Source: Clostridiales bacterium
GTDB taxonomy: Bacteria; Bacillota_A; Clostridia; Saccharofermentanales; Saccharofermentanaceae
Assembly (NCBI GenBank): GCA_024695545.1
Contig: JAILHZ010000117.1
Span: forward strand, 1 to 11,794
Direction: 5' to 3'
Length of the DNA stretch: 11,794 nucleotides
Shown: in pieces, positions 1-6,245 of the stretch
Layout of the letters: the number at the start of each line of letters is the position of its first letter
How positions within the stretch are numbered: position 1 is the stretch's first letter
The notes under the pieces: generated by a model
Told to the model about the DNA's origin: nothing
Databases searched by the model: none
What the model saw: the letters and a program-made list of their open reading frames with translations, nothing else
Position numbers and translations under genes: made by a program

Positions 1-2
1 TT

Positions 3-344
3 GCGTTAGTGATTGCCGGCATGTATGTTTTTAAGAAAATCATTGCAATGAAGATGCCGCCCGAGCCGGGTCAGGAGACGATCAAGGTCTATCAGATCAA
101 GGTTCTGGATAAGAAGATGGAAACCGAAACCAAGACAGACAGCGACGGGGACAAGCATACGACTACGTATTATTATCTTATCCTCGATGAAGCCGGGACC
201 CGCCGTCAGCGCAAGGTCACTTCCCACATCTATAATGAAGCCGGCGACCCTGGCATCTATATACTCGCGCAGGCGGAAGGCGAGAATGGTGTCTTCGATT
301 TTGAACTTTACTCTTCCGAATCTTTTATGAAAGCAAAAGCATAA
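3..344 (+). CDS. 3' part of a small membrane-anchored protein, DUF2500-like layout
   Basis: The reading frame is open to the left edge of the window, so the start is missing. The first visible residues (ALVIAGMYVF, then Lys-Lys) look like the end of a transmembrane helix, so the GTG at 9 is probably an internal Val codon and not the start. After the helix come about 95 residues of predicted beta-rich soluble domain with charged and Tyr-rich strands (a YYYLIL strand near 170-190) and a late AGDPG turn followed by a strand. A single N-terminal helix, a strand starting with K-V, a Tyr-rich strand and a GD-G turn recall DUF2500 proteins. That comparison is from memory and is tentative. The stop is TAA at 342. 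No function can be given. Confidence 0.7.
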   Translation, partial: ALVIAGMYVFKKIIAMKMPPEPGQETIKVYQIKVLDKKMETETKTDSDGDKHTTTYYYLILDEAGTRRQRKVTSHIYNEAGDPGIYILAQAEGENGVFDFELYSSESFMKAKA

Positions 345-365
345 ACTCCGGCCGAAAAACCTTTC

Positions 366-391
366 TTTACAACCCCGAAAAAGTGTATAAT
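366..391 (+). promoter_or_regulatory. possible sigma-A -10 element before the membrane protein at 412
   Basis: A perfect TATAAT lies at 386-391 and is preceded by TG. The nearest -35-like hexamer, TTTACA at 366-371, is only 14 nt away, which is too close for a standard promoter. If used, it would give a leader of only about 14 nt before the ATG at 412. It is weak evidence for separate transcription from the upstream gene. Confidence 0.35.
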
Positions 392-411
392 TTCTTTGAG
401 GAGTGTTCGGA

Positions 412-1122
412 ATGGTGGTTTTTCTTCGACAAAATTTGCTTTGCGTCGTACTGGTCCTGATGGGGCTGTTCTTTATTGTCTGCAACATCGCGAACATGAT
501 CAATAACCGCCTCCACAAGACACACGTCTCCGGCATCCCGTTCCTTGGCGGACTTCTGATCGCCATCGGTTTCCTTACGACGGCCGCGCCGTTCAAATGG
601 CTTGCGCTCCTGGGTTTCCTCGATCCCACATTCTGGATGCTTTTCATGAACTTTTACTATGGAAAAAACGAGTATAAGATCCTCGAAAAGCACTATGCGC
701 CGTTTCTTTCCGAAAAGCACTTTTTCCCGATGCGTGAGGATCCTTCTTTGAAAATCGTCAGCGAGATCCACTATTCCGACAGGGAGACTCCGCATATCCA
801 GGAGTTCCCGTTCAAGACGAACACACCTTTCACTATCGGTTATCCGTGGGCGGTGATTATTCTTACGGAAAAGGAGACAGGTCCGAAAACTGTTGCAAAA
901 GGATCTGTTAGCGGAGCACCAGTAGACCCGGAAGAGAAGAAGTGCGACCGCTTCATTGTTCTGGATACAGGTACGGACGGGAACCTGAAGAAACTTGATC
1001 CTGAGAAGATAAAGATCCTCGACTTTAACAGCGGAAAGATCGATCTTCATAACATCGCCGACTATCTGGAAGGCGACATCCGGATCCGGATCGAACCGAA
1101 AGGCGAAGAGTCAGGTCAGTAA
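412..1122 (+). CDS. Unrecognised membrane protein with three N-terminal helices
   Basis: I do not recognise this family. The ATG at 412 is chosen over the GTG at 403 because the ribosome binding site GAGGAG (398-403) overlaps the GTG but sits 8 nt before the ATG. The protein is 236 residues long. Hydrophobic stretches near residues 8-26, 41-58 and 60-80 suggest three membrane helices. They are followed by about 155 mostly polar residues that probably form a soluble domain. There is no Cys pattern, nucleotide-binding loop or other catalytic motif I can name. It lies 67 nt after the upstream membrane protein, so the two may be related in function, and a strong terminator follows at 1143. That this is a real gene is well supported; what it does is unknown. 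Confidence 0.8.
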   Translation: MVVFLRQNLLCVVLVLMGLFFIVCNIANMINNRLHKTHVSGIPFLGGLLIAIGFLTTAAPFKWLALLGFLDPTFWMLFMNFYYGKNEYKILEKHYAPFLSEKHFFPMREDPSLKIVSEIHYSDRETPHIQEFPFKTNTPFTIGYPWAVIILTEKETGPKTVAKGSVSGAPVDPEEKKCDRFIVLDTGTDGNLKKLDPEKIKILDFNSGKIDLHNIADYLEGDIRIRIEPKGEESGQ

Positions 1123-1142
1123 ACGAAGACTCCAGACAGTAG

Positions 1143-1167
1143 AGCACGTGAACACGTGCTTTTTTAT
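1143..1167 (+). terminator. Rho-independent terminator
   Basis: A 7-bp stem (AGCACGT at 1143-1149 with ACGTGCT at 1154-1160) with a GAAC loop is followed by a run of T from 1160 to 1165. It ends the transcript of the membrane protein at 412 and separates it from the TetR unit. Confidence 0.85.
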
Positions 1168-1182
1168 TCCGGAAAAACGGAC

Positions 1183-1211
1183 TTGACAAAACTAATGACC
1201 GTTAGTAATAT
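1183..1211 (+). promoter_or_regulatory. Consensus sigma-A promoter of the TetR unit
   Basis: The -35 is a perfect TTGACA (1183-1188). A 17-nt spacer separates it from the -10 TAATAT (1206-1211), which matches the consensus at four of six positions. The predicted leader is about 90 nt to the ATG at 1307. The spacer and -10 are covered by the palindromic operator at 1191-1219, so a bound repressor should exclude RNA polymerase. Confidence 0.85.
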
Positions 1212-1219
1212 GACTAACG
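1191..1219 (+). promoter_or_regulatory. Palindromic TetR-type operator with three half-sites
   Basis: The core is a dyad at 1200-1219: perfect 7-bp arms CGTTAGT and ACTAACG around a 6-nt centre, symmetric at 18 of 20 positions. A third half-site, ACTAA at 1191-1195, forms a second imperfect palindrome with the left arm of the first (16 bp, 1191-1206, 12 of 16 positions symmetric). Half-sites therefore alternate in orientation at 11-bp spacing, about one helical turn. The site lies over the -10 and spacer of the promoter of a TetR-family gene, which is the usual arrangement for autorepression. Binding by this TetR is inferred. Confidence 0.8.
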
Positions 1220-1306
1220 AACAGAAGTTTGCTACGCTTTTCATGCGGAGAGAGAAGAAGGAACGAATCGTGATCGCACTGTACGATCCCGAAAGGAGAT
1301 GGAGTC

Positions 1307-1933
1307 ATGACCAGAAAAGAAGAGATTATCTACGCGACACTGGAACTTGCTGCAGAAAGCGGCATGAAGGGCGTTTCGATGTCGCAGATCGCCGACAGGG
1401 TCGGTATTAAGGCGCCGTCTCTTTATAACCACTTCAAGTCGAAAGATGAAATCATCCATGAGATGTATACGTTCCTGAGACAGCGTGCGCAGAACGGATC
1501 TGAGGCGAGTGCTCCTGCCGATATCGATTACGCGAAGCTCTTTGAGAAGAAAAGTCTCGAAGAGATCCTTTTGGGATCGCTTTCGGCGTACATGGTGATC
1601 GTGTCAGACAAGTACATGCTTCAGTTCTTCAAGGTGCTTTATTCGGAACGTGCGACGAATCCGGTCGCAGCCGGCATTATTGTCGAGGAGACGGATCGTA
1701 TGATCATGCAGTCGAAGAATATGTTTTACGCGCTGGCCGTACACGGAAAGATCAAAAACGACGATGTCGATACGGCTGCAATGACGTATTCACTGACGAT
1801 CCACTCGCTCATCGATTACCGCATGGACCTTCTGACTGCAGGAAAGATTAAGAAGTTTGGGGAAAACGGCAGCCCGGTCCCGAAGAATATCGCGAAATTC
1901 ATCCGGTGGTTCAGCCGTCAGATCGAGGGATAA
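1307..1933 (+). CDS. TetR/AcrR-family transcriptional regulator
   Basis: This is a 208-residue one-component repressor. The N-terminal DNA-binding domain covers residues 1-50, with the helix-turn-helix near residues 23-43 (V-S-M-S-Q-I-A-D, then G-I-K-A-P-S-L-Y-N-H-F) and the typical K-D-E-I-I start of the next helix. Length and layout are normal for the family. The C-terminal helices, which hold ligand and dimerise in this family, are too divergent for me to name a ligand. AAGGAGAT lies at a good distance before the ATG at 1307. A palindromic operator overlaps the gene's own promoter, so it most likely represses itself. The DUF998 membrane gene 94 nt downstream, with no clear promoter of its own, is the likely co-regulated target. 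A ligand, perhaps a toxic or membrane-active compound, is inference only. Confidence 0.93.
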   Translation: MTRKEEIIYATLELAAESGMKGVSMSQIADRVGIKAPSLYNHFKSKDEIIHEMYTFLRQRAQNGSEASAPADIDYAKLFEKKSLEEILLGSLSAYMVIVSDKYMLQFFKVLYSERATNPVAAGIIVEETDRMIMQSKNMFYALAVHGKIKNDDVDTAAMTYSLTIHSLIDYRMDLLTAGKIKKFGENGSPVPKNIAKFIRWFSRQIEG

Positions 1934-2027
1934 AGGACAGATATAAATGTCAGATGATTGCTCGATGATTTGGGGATAAAAAAGACTGAACACCATCTGA
2001 TTGAAGGAAAACAGGAGGATAATAGAA

Positions 2028-2684
2028 GTGGAAAAAAGAAAACTGATCAATTACTGCGGCCTGCTGGGAGTGCTGGCCCTGATCTCATACGCGGCGGCAG
2101 TGATTTTCGCGCCGATGGATTTTCCGGGATATAACTGGATGGAGCAGGCGGTAAGCGACCTCTCTGCCGAGAGTGCGCCGTCAAGGCTCCTGTGGGACCG
2201 TATCTCAAGTGTGTACTCAGCGGGAAGTGTCGTGTGCGCCACCTGCATCGCGATCTTCGTCTCTGAAAAGAAGACCGGAACGAAGCTTTTCCGTCTTGGA
2301 GTGTATCTTTATACGATCATGAACTGGATCTCGAAGATCGGTTATGAGATGTTTGCGCTTTCCGACTCGGGCAAGGAGATCGAGTCGTTCGCAGAGGTTA
2401 TGCACATGGTCGTTACTGCGCTCGTAGTCATTCTCTCGATCGTATCGCTGATTATGCTGATCGTTTCGGGCTGCAGGAAGAAAGAACTGCGCAGCGTCGG
2501 CATCTGGGCCGCGGTCATTCTCGGCATGATGCTTCTCGGTCCTATCGGTATGAAAGCACTTCCACCCGAGTATTTCGGCATCGGTGAACGTTGCAGTGTT
2601 TTTGCCGCGGTCATCTTTAACGCGGTCCTCGGTATCTACCTCTTCAACGGATTCAAGAAACAGAGCGTCCCGGAATCGAACTGA
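2028..2684 (+). CDS. DUF998 family six-helix membrane protein
   Basis: The start is taken as the GTG at 2028 because a perfect AGGAGG (2013-2018) lies 9 nt before it. An in-frame start at 2001 would lie upstream of this site. The 218-residue protein has six hydrophobic segments, at about residues 9-28, 59-78, 87-110, 124-148, 156-176 and 187-208. The loop after helix 1 contains Q-A-V-S-D-L-S-A, which matches the S-[DE]-L-G/S-A signature that I associate with DUF998 proteins. The family's function is not established. Genes of this type are often found beside TetR regulators in Clostridia, and here the gene follows one on the same strand. Transport or membrane stress relief would fit but is speculation. 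Confidence 0.85.
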   Translation: MEKRKLINYCGLLGVLALISYAAAVIFAPMDFPGYNWMEQAVSDLSAESAPSRLLWDRISSVYSAGSVVCATCIAIFVSEKKTGTKLFRLGVYLYTIMNWISKIGYEMFALSDSGKEIESFAEVMHMVVTALVVILSIVSLIMLIVSGCRKKELRSVGIWAAVILGMMLLGPIGMKALPPEYFGIGERCSVFAAVIFNAVLGIYLFNGFKKQSVPESN

Positions 2685-2721
2685 TCCGGAACGCCCTGAG
2701 GATTTATGAGTTACTTCCGCT

Positions 2722-3402
2722 TCAGGCATCAAGATAATCCAGCACGTCGAGCTGGTTCATGACCTGCGGGAATTCCGGCAGTACCGGGCAGGGGATGTGC
2801 GGCTCGAACGCGAGCTCTCTGAACCAGGAAGCCTGGACGGCCTTCATGCCGATATCTCTTGCGGCATAGAGTTCTCTTGAACCGCCATCACCGACGAAGA
2901 GACACTGGTCGGCCGTGACGCCAAACTCATCCATGATCGACTGATACAAGCGGGGATCCGGTTTCTGGATCCCTTCTTCGTAGGAGATGCGGACCGTGTC
3001 GAAGAAAGGGAAGATCCTGCTTCTCCGGATGAGGTCGCGCTCATCGGAGAATGTGTTGGTGATCAGGCCGATCTTGACGCCGCGCTTTTTAAGCTCCTCG
3101 AGGAGCTTTACCGTGTCATCCGGGATCGAATTGAAGGTGTCTCCCAGCGCGGCAAGTCTTTTGGAAGCGATGAGGTCGACTTTGTCTTCGGAATAGATGC
3201 CGAGCGTCTTCAGCGTTAGGGCGATTCCTTCTTTCATCGTGAGTTTACCTGTTGAGCGGTCGATCTCGTTTTCGTGCCATGCCTTGCGGTAGGTCGCAGG
3301 GTCGATCCCCACATCCGCGGCGGCATCTTCGCCGAAATAAGTCCGTCCGGTGAAAAGCGTCACCAGCGTCTCAAACATGTCAAAAATCACGATTTGTAAC
3401 AT
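2722..3402 (-). CDS. HAD superfamily hydrolase, class IA-like
   Basis: A 226-residue cytoplasmic hydrolase of the haloacid dehalogenase superfamily. The start is the ATG at 3402 (minus strand), preceded by AGAGGTG at a good distance. The frame stays open upstream to 3639, but that part has no family similarity. Motif I is F-D-M-F-E-T-L with nucleophile Asp8. Motif II is L-I-T-N-T (Thr115), motif III Lys147 in Q-K-P-D-P, and motif IV V-G-D-G-G-S (Asp172) with Glu177. Residues 15-85 form the alpha-helical cap of class I. The usual second Asp of motif I, the acid/base of phosphatases at nucleophile+2, is replaced by Phe10. That pattern is more like dehalogenase-type or degenerate HADs, so phosphatase activity is not assured. 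It is transcribed away from the flavin protein at 3680. The substrate is unknown. Confidence 0.92.
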   Translation of the reverse strand: MLQIVIFDMFETLVTLFTGRTYFGEDAAADVGIDPATYRKAWHENEIDRSTGKLTMKEGIALTLKTLGIYSEDKVDLIASKRLAALGDTFNSIPDDTVKLLEELKKRGVKIGLITNTFSDERDLIRRSRIFPFFDTVRISYEEGIQKPDPRLYQSIMDEFGVTADQCLFVGDGGSRELYAARDIGMKAVQASWFRELAFEPHIPCPVLPEFPQVMNQLDVLDYLDA

Positions 3403-3679
3403 TGTTACACCTCTTTCTGCCGCCCTTTTCGGCGACTCTTTGTGGGATCCGGCCGGGTTATGGCGGCCCTCGATCTCACGCCTTCCTTTTCCAAATTCAT
3501 GATAACAAACATGTGTAAGGGGAAGAAAGATACGGGCAGTATAGAAGTGGTATTGATCTTTCAGAAAACTGTTGTTTAGTACCACTCTTGCCCACTTGCT
3601 CTGCCTGTCCTTGATTTGCTGCCCTGATAAAGGTAACATGGATATGTAATATAACCTAGAGAGATAGGAGATTATTCTT
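3403..3679. other. Divergent intergenic region with a spaced inverted repeat
   Basis: These 277 bases separate the HAD gene (minus) from the flavin protein gene (plus) and must hold both promoters. A perfect 7-bp inverted repeat, AGTGGTA at 3546-3552 and TACCACT at 3580-3586, has arms 27 nt apart, with a further complementary pair GGGCA (3534-3538) and TGCCC (3589-3593) outside it. On the minus strand TATACT (3538-3543) is a candidate -10 for the HAD gene, but I find no good -35 at the right distance. A short GC-rich stretch near 3415-3480 has only small self-complementary pieces. Confidence 0.5.
3611..3652 (+). promoter_or_regulatory. Candidate promoter(s) of the flavin protein / GH13 pair
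   Basis: Two overlapping sigma-A-like sites can be read. One is TTGATT (3611-3616), 17 nt, TAACAT (3634-3639). The other is CTGATA (3624-3629), 17 nt, TAATAT (3647-3652). Each hexamer matches consensus at four of six positions, so neither is decisive. Either start would give a short leader before the AGGAG at 3666-3670 and the ATG at 3680. Confidence 0.5.
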
Positions 3680-4081
3680 ATGAGCAGTATTGAAAGAGCC
3701 GAGAAGTTCCTGAAAGACGCCGGTACTTACTACCTGGCAACCGTTGAAGGCAACCAGCCGCGCGTACGTCCTTTTGGCACAGCGAACATCTTCGAGGGCA
3801 AACTTTATATCCAGACAGGCAAGGTGAAGCCGACATCCAAGCAGCTTCACGCGAATCCGAAGGCGGAGATCTGCGCGTTCATGAACGGCGAGTGGATCCG
3901 CATCGCCTGCGAACTGATCGCTGACGACCGCCGTGAGGCGAAGACCGCGATGCTCGACGCTTATCCGCAGCTCCGCGGCATGTACAATGAAGACGATGGA
4001 AACACCGAGGTATTCTATCTGCAGAATGCGACGGCTACCTACTCTTCCTTCACAAAAGCACCGGAAGTCGAGACGTTCTGA
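3680..4081 (+). CDS. Pyridoxamine 5'-phosphate oxidase-like FMN-binding protein
   Basis: A 133-residue protein of the FMN-binding split-barrel superfamily. The N-terminal helix (residues 3-14) is followed by Y-Y-L-A-T-V-E-G-N-Q-P-R-V-R-P-F-G near 17-33, which matches the opening strands and flavin-contacting R-P-F segment of this family. A G-K-L-Y-I-Q-T strand (40-46) and a strand pair around 62-80 complete the barrel. It is shorter than true PdxH enzymes (about 200 residues) and lacks their C-terminal part, so it is not expected to make pyridoxal phosphate. Small relatives are annotated as flavin-dependent oxidoreductases or Nim-like proteins; the substrate is unknown. AGGAG lies 9 nt before the ATG. 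The GH13 gene begins 3 nt after the stop, so the two are very likely cotranscribed. Confidence 0.88.
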   Translation: MSSIERAEKFLKDAGTYYLATVEGNQPRVRPFGTANIFEGKLYIQTGKVKPTSKQLHANPKAEICAFMNGEWIRIACELIADDRREAKTAMLDAYPQLRGMYNEDDGNTEVFYLQNATATYSSFTKAPEVETF

Positions 4082-4084
4082 TTC

Positions 4085-5545
4085 ATGTGGTTTGAAGAAT
4101 CCGTTTTTTACCAGATCTACCCTCTGGGCTTTGTTGGTGCGCCCTTCGAGAACGCACCGGCCGAATATAATGAGCAGGGAGTTAAGGTAGATATATCTTC
4201 CTGCGCGAAAAGCACTGCTGCCGCAGCTTCACCGAAGAAGTCCGCTGCATCCGCATCAGAGAAGGCTGTCGCCGCCCCGGCAGCACCGATCCGAAAAGTG
4301 ATCGACTGGATCCCGCATCTTCAGAAACTCGGGATCAGCGCCGTGTATTTCTCTCCGGTCTTTGAATCGGACACGCACGGCTATAACACCAGAGACTACG
4401 GCCTGATCGACCGCCGTCTAGGCACGAACGAAGATTTCAAGGAAGTTGTCGAAAAACTGCACGATGCAAACATCCGCGTCGTGCTCGACGGAGTGTTCAA
4501 CCACGTCGGCAGAGGCTTCTGGGCGTTCCACGATGTACAGGAGAAGAAGTGGGATTCGCCGTACAAGGACTGGTTCCACATCTCCTTCGACGGCAATTCC
4601 AACTACAACGACGGCTTCTGGTACGAAGGCTGGGAAGGGTGCTTTGACCTCGTAAAGCTTAACCTTAGAAATGACGCAGTCGTCAATCACATCTTCGATA
4701 AGATCCGTTACTGGGTCGATTACTTCGATATCGACGGATTAAGACTCGACGTGGCGTACTGCCTGGACAGAGGATTCCTGAAGAGACTCCGCGGTTTTAC
4801 GGGATCCCTCAAGCCGGATTTCCTGCTGCTGGGCGAGCTTTTGCACGGCGATTATAAGATGTGGGTCAATGGCGAGATGTGTCATTCCTGCACGAACTAT
4901 GCCTGCTACAAGGGACTTTTCAGCAGCTTTAACTGCATGAATATGTTCGAGATCATCAACACATTGATCCAGCAGTTCGGTCCCGAGAACTGGAGCTGGT
5001 TCAGAGGCCTTCACCTCATGAGCTTCGTCGACAACCACGACGTGACACGTATCGCGTCGAATCTCAATAACCCCGCGCACCTGCCCCTGATCTACACGCT
5101 GGCGTTCGGCATGCCCGGATTCCCGTGTGTGTACTATGGTTCCGAGTGGGGCACACAGGCGAGAAAAGAAGAGGGCGATCCCGCACTGAGACCGTGCTTC
5201 GAGAAGCCCGAATGGATGGACCTGACCGCACACATCGCCAAGCTCTCTGAGATCAAGGCGGGAAGCCCGGCCCTGAACTACGGTTCTTTCCGCTCCGTGG
5301 TACTCACGAATCACCAGTGCATTTTCGAGCGCCGCTGGGAAGGTGATTCTGCCGACGGATGCAGAGAAGGCAAGAACTATGAGCGCGTGCTCGTCGCGAT
5401 CAACGCCGCGGACTACGAATATACCGCGCACTTTGACGCAGGCTGCGGACAGGCGGTCGACCTTCTCACAGGAAACATCCACGACTTCGGCGGAGGCTCC
5501 GTCCTGCCACCTTATTCCTGCGCGGTCTGGAAAATGGAGAATTGA
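4085..5545 (+). CDS. GH13 alpha-amylase family glycoside hydrolase (cytoplasmic)
   Basis: A 486-residue alpha-glucan-acting enzyme with a (beta/alpha)8 barrel. All four GH13 signature regions are present: I D-G-V-F-N-H (135-140), II G-L-R-L-D with nucleophile Asp222, III G-E-L-L with acid/base Glu251, and IV V-D-N-H-D with Asp319. There is no signal peptide, so it should act inside the cell on imported maltodextrin or on storage glucan. It is closest in feel to short maltogenic amylase or neopullulanase-type enzymes without an N-terminal domain. A small C-terminal beta domain covers about 400-486. Residues 41-69, between strand 1 and the first barrel helix, are an Ala/Ser/Lys/Pro-rich insertion that compact relatives replace with a short loop. 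The start is 3 nt after the preceding stop with no clear ribosome binding site, which suggests translational coupling. Confidence 0.93.
   Translation: MWFEESVFYQIYPLGFVGAPFENAPAEYNEQGVKVDISSCAKSTAAAASPKKSAASASEKAVAAPAAPIRKVIDWIPHLQKLGISAVYFSPVFESDTHGYNTRDYGLIDRRLGTNEDFKEVVEKLHDANIRVVLDGVFNHVGRGFWAFHDVQEKKWDSPYKDWFHISFDGNSNYNDGFWYEGWEGCFDLVKLNLRNDAVVNHIFDKIRYWVDYFDIDGLRLDVAYCLDRGFLKRLRGFTGSLKPDFLLLGELLHGDYKMWVNGEMCHSCTNYACYKGLFSSFNCMNMFEIINTLIQQFGPENWSWFRGLHLMSFVDNHDVTRIASNLNNPAHLPLIYTLAFGMPGFPCVYYGSEWGTQARKEEGDPALRPCFEKPEWMDLTAHIAKLSEIKAGSPALNYGSFRSVVLTNHQCIFERRWEGDSADGCREGKNYERVLVAINAADYEYTAHFDAGCGQAVDLLTGNIHDFGGGSVLPPYSCAVWKMEN
4205..4291 (+). other. Low-complexity insertion within the GH13 enzyme
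   Basis: Codons 41-69 encode almost only Ala, Ser, Lys, Pro, Thr, Glu and Val, with repeated A-A-A and K-S-A blocks. The flanks (I-Y-P-L-G-F-V-G-A-P before; K-V-I-D-W-I-P-H-L after) are standard GH13 barrel sequence. The reading frame is intact through the segment, so it is an in-frame linker-like insertion on the surface of the barrel and not a sign of a broken gene. Confidence 0.75.
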
Positions 5546-5589
5546 TCCCTCGGGACAAAATAGTGCTATCCTCTCTTTCCGAAAAGCAG

Positions 5590-5595
5590 TATAAT
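5590..5595 (+). promoter_or_regulatory. Probable -10 element of the rubrerythrin unit
   Basis: A perfect TATAAT lies 73 nt before the rubrerythrin ATG. No convincing -35 hexamer is visible 16-18 nt upstream (the 17-nt position reads TATCCT), so the promoter may be weak or activator-dependent. I looked for a PerR-type box (TTATAAT-N-ATTATAA) around it and saw none. Confidence 0.5.
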
Positions 5596-5668
5596 GTCTG
5601 TATAGGCATGCTCACCAGAGAGTGCTGAAAAATCAACAAAATGAACAGGGTAGAAAGAGGTGGCAACT

Positions 5669-6208
5669 ATGGCAAATCCGTATTCCGGCACACAGACCGA
5701 AAAGAACCTTGAGGCTGCTTTTGCAGGTGAATCTCAGGCAAGAAACAAGTATACATACTTCGCATCCGTTGCGAAGAAGGAAGGTTATGAGCAGATCTCG
5801 GCGCTTTTCCTGAAGACCGCTGAGAATGAGAAAGAACACGCGAAGATGTGGTTCAAGGAGCTCAAGGGCATCGGTGACACACCGGCGAACCTGGCAGCCG
5901 CTGCTGACGGTGAGAACTACGAGTGGACCGATATGTACGAGGGCTTTGCCAAGACTGCTGAGGAAGAGGGTTTTCCGGAGCTCGCCAAGAAGTTCCGTCT
6001 TGTAGCCGCGATCGAAAAGCACCATGAAGAGCGTTACCGCGCACTTCTGAAGAACATCGAGACCGCACAGGTATTCGAGAAGAGCGAAGTCAAGGTCTGG
6101 GAATGCAGAAACTGCGGTCATATCGTAGTCGGCACCAAGGCTCCGGACGTTTGCCCGACCTGCAACCACCCGCAGTCCTACTTCGAGATCAACGCGGATA
6201 ACTATTGA
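5669..6208 (+). CDS. rbr: Rubrerythrin
   Basis: A 179-residue non-haem iron peroxidase of anaerobes that reduces hydrogen peroxide in the cytoplasm. The four-helix diiron domain carries the expected ligands: Glu21 (A-G-E-S), Glu54 and His57 (E-K-E-H), Glu82 and Glu85, and Glu116 with His119 (E-K-H-H). The C-terminal rubredoxin-like iron site has Cys146-x2-Cys149 and Cys162-x2-Cys165. Compared with the 191-residue Desulfovibrio protein it has a shorter linker between helices 2 and 3, which is common in Clostridia. The ATG at 5669 is preferred to the GTG at 5660 because AAAGAGG (5654-5660) overlaps the GTG and lies 8 nt before the ATG. The flavin reductase-like gene follows after 37 nt on the same strand and could share the transcript. 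Confidence 0.97.
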   Translation: MANPYSGTQTEKNLEAAFAGESQARNKYTYFASVAKKEGYEQISALFLKTAENEKEHAKMWFKELKGIGDTPANLAAAADGENYEWTDMYEGFAKTAEEEGFPELAKKFRLVAAIEKHHEERYRALLKNIETAQVFEKSEVKVWECRNCGHIVVGTKAPDVCPTCNHPQSYFEINADNY

Positions 6209-6245
6209 TCCGTGAATCTATCCCAAGAAGAAGTGGAGAATCTAC

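Noticed and set aside
1156..1410. 84-codon plus-strand ORF beginning in the terminator
   Set aside because: It starts inside the terminator T-run, runs through the TetR promoter and operator, overlaps the TetR start and has no ribosome binding site.
1934..2027. Separate promoter or second operator for the DUF998 gene
   Set aside because: A weak 6-bp inverted repeat CAGATG/CATCTG is present, but there is no -35/-10 pair and no copy of the CGTTAGT half-site.
2217..2732. 171-codon minus-strand ORF
   Set aside because: It is antisense to the DUF998 gene and reads as a charged sequence typical of a shadow frame.
3403..3639. N-terminal extension of the HAD protein by 79 residues
   Set aside because: The extension is outside the HAD fold; AGAGGTG sits at the proper distance from the ATG at 3402, and the upstream part covers the promoter region.
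4739..5482. 247-codon minus-strand ORF
   Set aside because: It lies wholly antisense to the GH13 gene, which has all four family motifs; no family similarity is visible in the antisense product.
5560..5668. PerR operator before rubrerythrin
   Set aside because: Only a TATAAT and a distant TATA are present; no palindromic TTATAAT-N-ATTATAA pattern can be read.
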